Shown here piece after piece: positions 5,223 through 6,074 of a stretch of DNA of 6,074 nt (within the stretch, counting starts at the first letter, position 1; each line of letters begins with the position of its first letter). The stretch is taken from contig JAFSOW010000049.1 in assembly GCA_017443165.1 (NCBI GenBank), positions 1 to 6,074 of the forward strand. Reading direction: 5' to 3'. The translations under genes and the position numbers were made by a program. The DNA is from Acidaminococcaceae bacterium. GTDB taxonomy: Bacteria > Bacillota > Negativicutes > Acidaminococcales > Acidaminococcaceae. The notes below the pieces were generated by a model. It ran no database searches. It was given only the letters and a program-made list of their open reading frames with translations, and was not told the DNA's origin.

Positions 5223-6050
5223 TCAGCAATTTCCCGTATAAACATACTTTAAGTATTTCCGTGCTGCGTCTGCCAGCCGGTACACCCGGGCGGCAGGCGT
5301 TTCGTTTCTGTCCACCATGTTCCAGCGGGGGAAGAACTTGCTGACATGCAACGGAATGTCCGGCGAAAGTCCGGCAATCCATTGGGCGATGGCTTCCATT
5401 TCTTCCGGGCTGTCATTCTCTTTGGGTACGATCAGCGTAGTCAGTTCTACGTGGGCAATTTTGCATGCTTCCGTAATGAAAGCTTTTACCATTTCCAGGT
5501 CGCCGCCCAGCTTTTTGTACCATTCCGGTGTAAAGCCTTTCAGGTCAATGTTGTAGGCGTCCACAATGCCTGCAAGACTCTTTGCGATTTCTACAGAAAA
5601 GTTCCCGTTGGTGACCACTACGTTTTTCTGTCCGTTGCGGTGAACCAGCTTGCCGGTGTCACGGATAAATTCCCAGCTTAACAATGGTTCATTGTAAGTA
5701 AATGCCACGCCGATGTTATTCCGGTTTTTCAGTTCCAGCGCTTTGGCCGCAATCTGTTCCGGCCTGGCGATAACGGGAGAAAAAGCATCCCGTCCGTTCT
5801 GGGAAATGGAAAAATTCTGGCAGAAAGGGCAGCGCAGGTTGCAACCATAACTGCCCAAAGACAAAATCGTCGTACCTGGGTAAAACCGGTTCAGCGGTTT
5901 CTTCTCAATAGGATCCAGCGCAAGCGAAGTCAAAAAGCCGTAATTGCCGCAGACATTCTTTCCGTCCTTCAGTGTGCGGACGCGGCAAAAACCGGTTTTG
6001 CCTTCCTGCAAAGTACAGTGATGGTGACAGTAGGGACAGGTGTATGACAT
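5223..6050 (-). CDS. amrS: AmmeMemoRadiSam system radical SAM enzyme (AmrS-like, PflA-related)
   Basis: This is a 275-residue radical SAM protein. The cluster-binding motif C70-NLR-C74-PF-C77 (CxxxCxxC) should hold a [4Fe-4S] cluster that cleaves S-adenosylmethionine. Before it is a cysteine-rich N-terminus, CPYCHHHC (5-12) with GFC (20-22), plus C34. That layout is typical of the AmrS / pyruvate-formate-lyase-activase-like group and may bind a second metal site. Further family segments are LDPIEKKPLNRFYPGT (45-60), FTYNEP (117-122), NIDLKGF (167-173) and HVSKFFPRWNM (235-245). In many genomes this family occurs with AMMECR1-like and Memo-like proteins; the joint function is not established to my knowledge. 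The protein ends soon after YVYTGNC, without the extra CxxC-bearing tail of longer relatives as I recall them. The start is fixed by AAGGAG 8 bases upstream. It is convergent with fbp, and its upstream neighbours lie beyond 6074. A glycyl-radical activase is the main alternative. Confidence 0.88.
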   Translation of the reverse strand: MSYTCPYCHHHCTLQEGKTGFCRVRTLKDGKNVCGNYGFLTSLALDPIEKKPLNRFYPGTTILSLGSYGCNLRCPFCQNFSISQNGRDAFSPVIARPEQIAAKALELKNRNNIGVAFTYNEPLLSWEFIRDTGKLVHRNGQKNVVVTNGNFSVEIAKSLAGIVDAYNIDLKGFTPEWYKKLGGDLEMVKAFITEACKIAHVELTTLIVPKENDSPEEMEAIAQWIAGLSPDIPLHVSKFFPRWNMVDRNETPAARVYRLADAARKYLKYVYTGNC

Positions 6051-6058
6051 GATCGATG

Positions 6059-6064
6059 CTCCTT
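6059..6064 (-). promoter_or_regulatory. Ribosome-binding site of the radical SAM gene
   Basis: On the minus strand AAGGAG lies 8 bases before the ATG at 6048-6050, confirming the chosen start just ahead of the CPYC motif. No stop codon or promoter can be recognised in the few bases remaining to the edge, so the gene could be the downstream member of an operon. Confidence 0.8.
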
Positions 6065-6074
6065 GTATGGTAAA

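Noticed and set aside
5199..5225. UGA after YVYTGNC in the radical SAM gene as a selenocysteine codon (a C-U pair)
   Set aside because: No hairpin resembling a bacterial SECIS follows the UGA, and reading through gives only five residues before another stop.

Overview
The window looks like an ordinary chromosomal stretch from a low-to-mid GC Firmicutes-type bacterium. A Negativicutes host (the Acidaminococcus/Phascolarctobacterium/Dialister kind) is my best guess, not a demonstrated fact. The hints are a class III (Firmicutes-type) fructose-1,6-bisphosphatase, a short AmmeMemoRadiSam radical SAM protein, strong Shine-Dalgarno sites, TATAAT promoters with extended -10 elements, and small secreted proteins of no recognised function. 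Coding DNA has balanced base composition, while the gaps between genes are AT-rich.

Layout, left to right. Positions 1-363 are the 3' part of rpsI (ribosomal protein S9), closed by a hairpin terminator. A tRNA-Val(GAC) with encoded CCA follows at 446-522, with its likely promoter nested in that terminator. A 12-bp inverted repeat and related TGTTAAATA elements lie between the tRNA and a small secreted protein (617-1069), which has its own terminator. A well-formed extended -10 promoter precedes an MdtG-like MFS drug-efflux transporter (1243-2427). A second small secreted protein (2513-2950) again has its own promoter and terminator. A gap of about 280 bp holds tandem TATAAT boxes and a potentially folded leader of about 115 nt in front of fbp (3230-5134). 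A 17-bp perfect-stem terminator separates fbp from the convergent minus-strand amrS-like gene (5223-6050), whose upstream neighbours lie off the right edge.

The genes do not form one pathway. Most appear to be single transcription units, each with its own promoter and/or terminator: translation (rpsI, tRNA-Val), export of two uncharacterised envelope proteins, drug efflux, gluconeogenesis (fbp), and one member of the poorly understood AMMECR1/Memo/radical SAM set. I see no mobile element, CRISPR array, prophage or toxin-antitoxin module. The points most worth a second look are the fbp leader, where one 5' segment can pair either with a leader repeat or with the ribosome-binding site, and the unfinished AmmeMemoRadiSam locus at the right edge.
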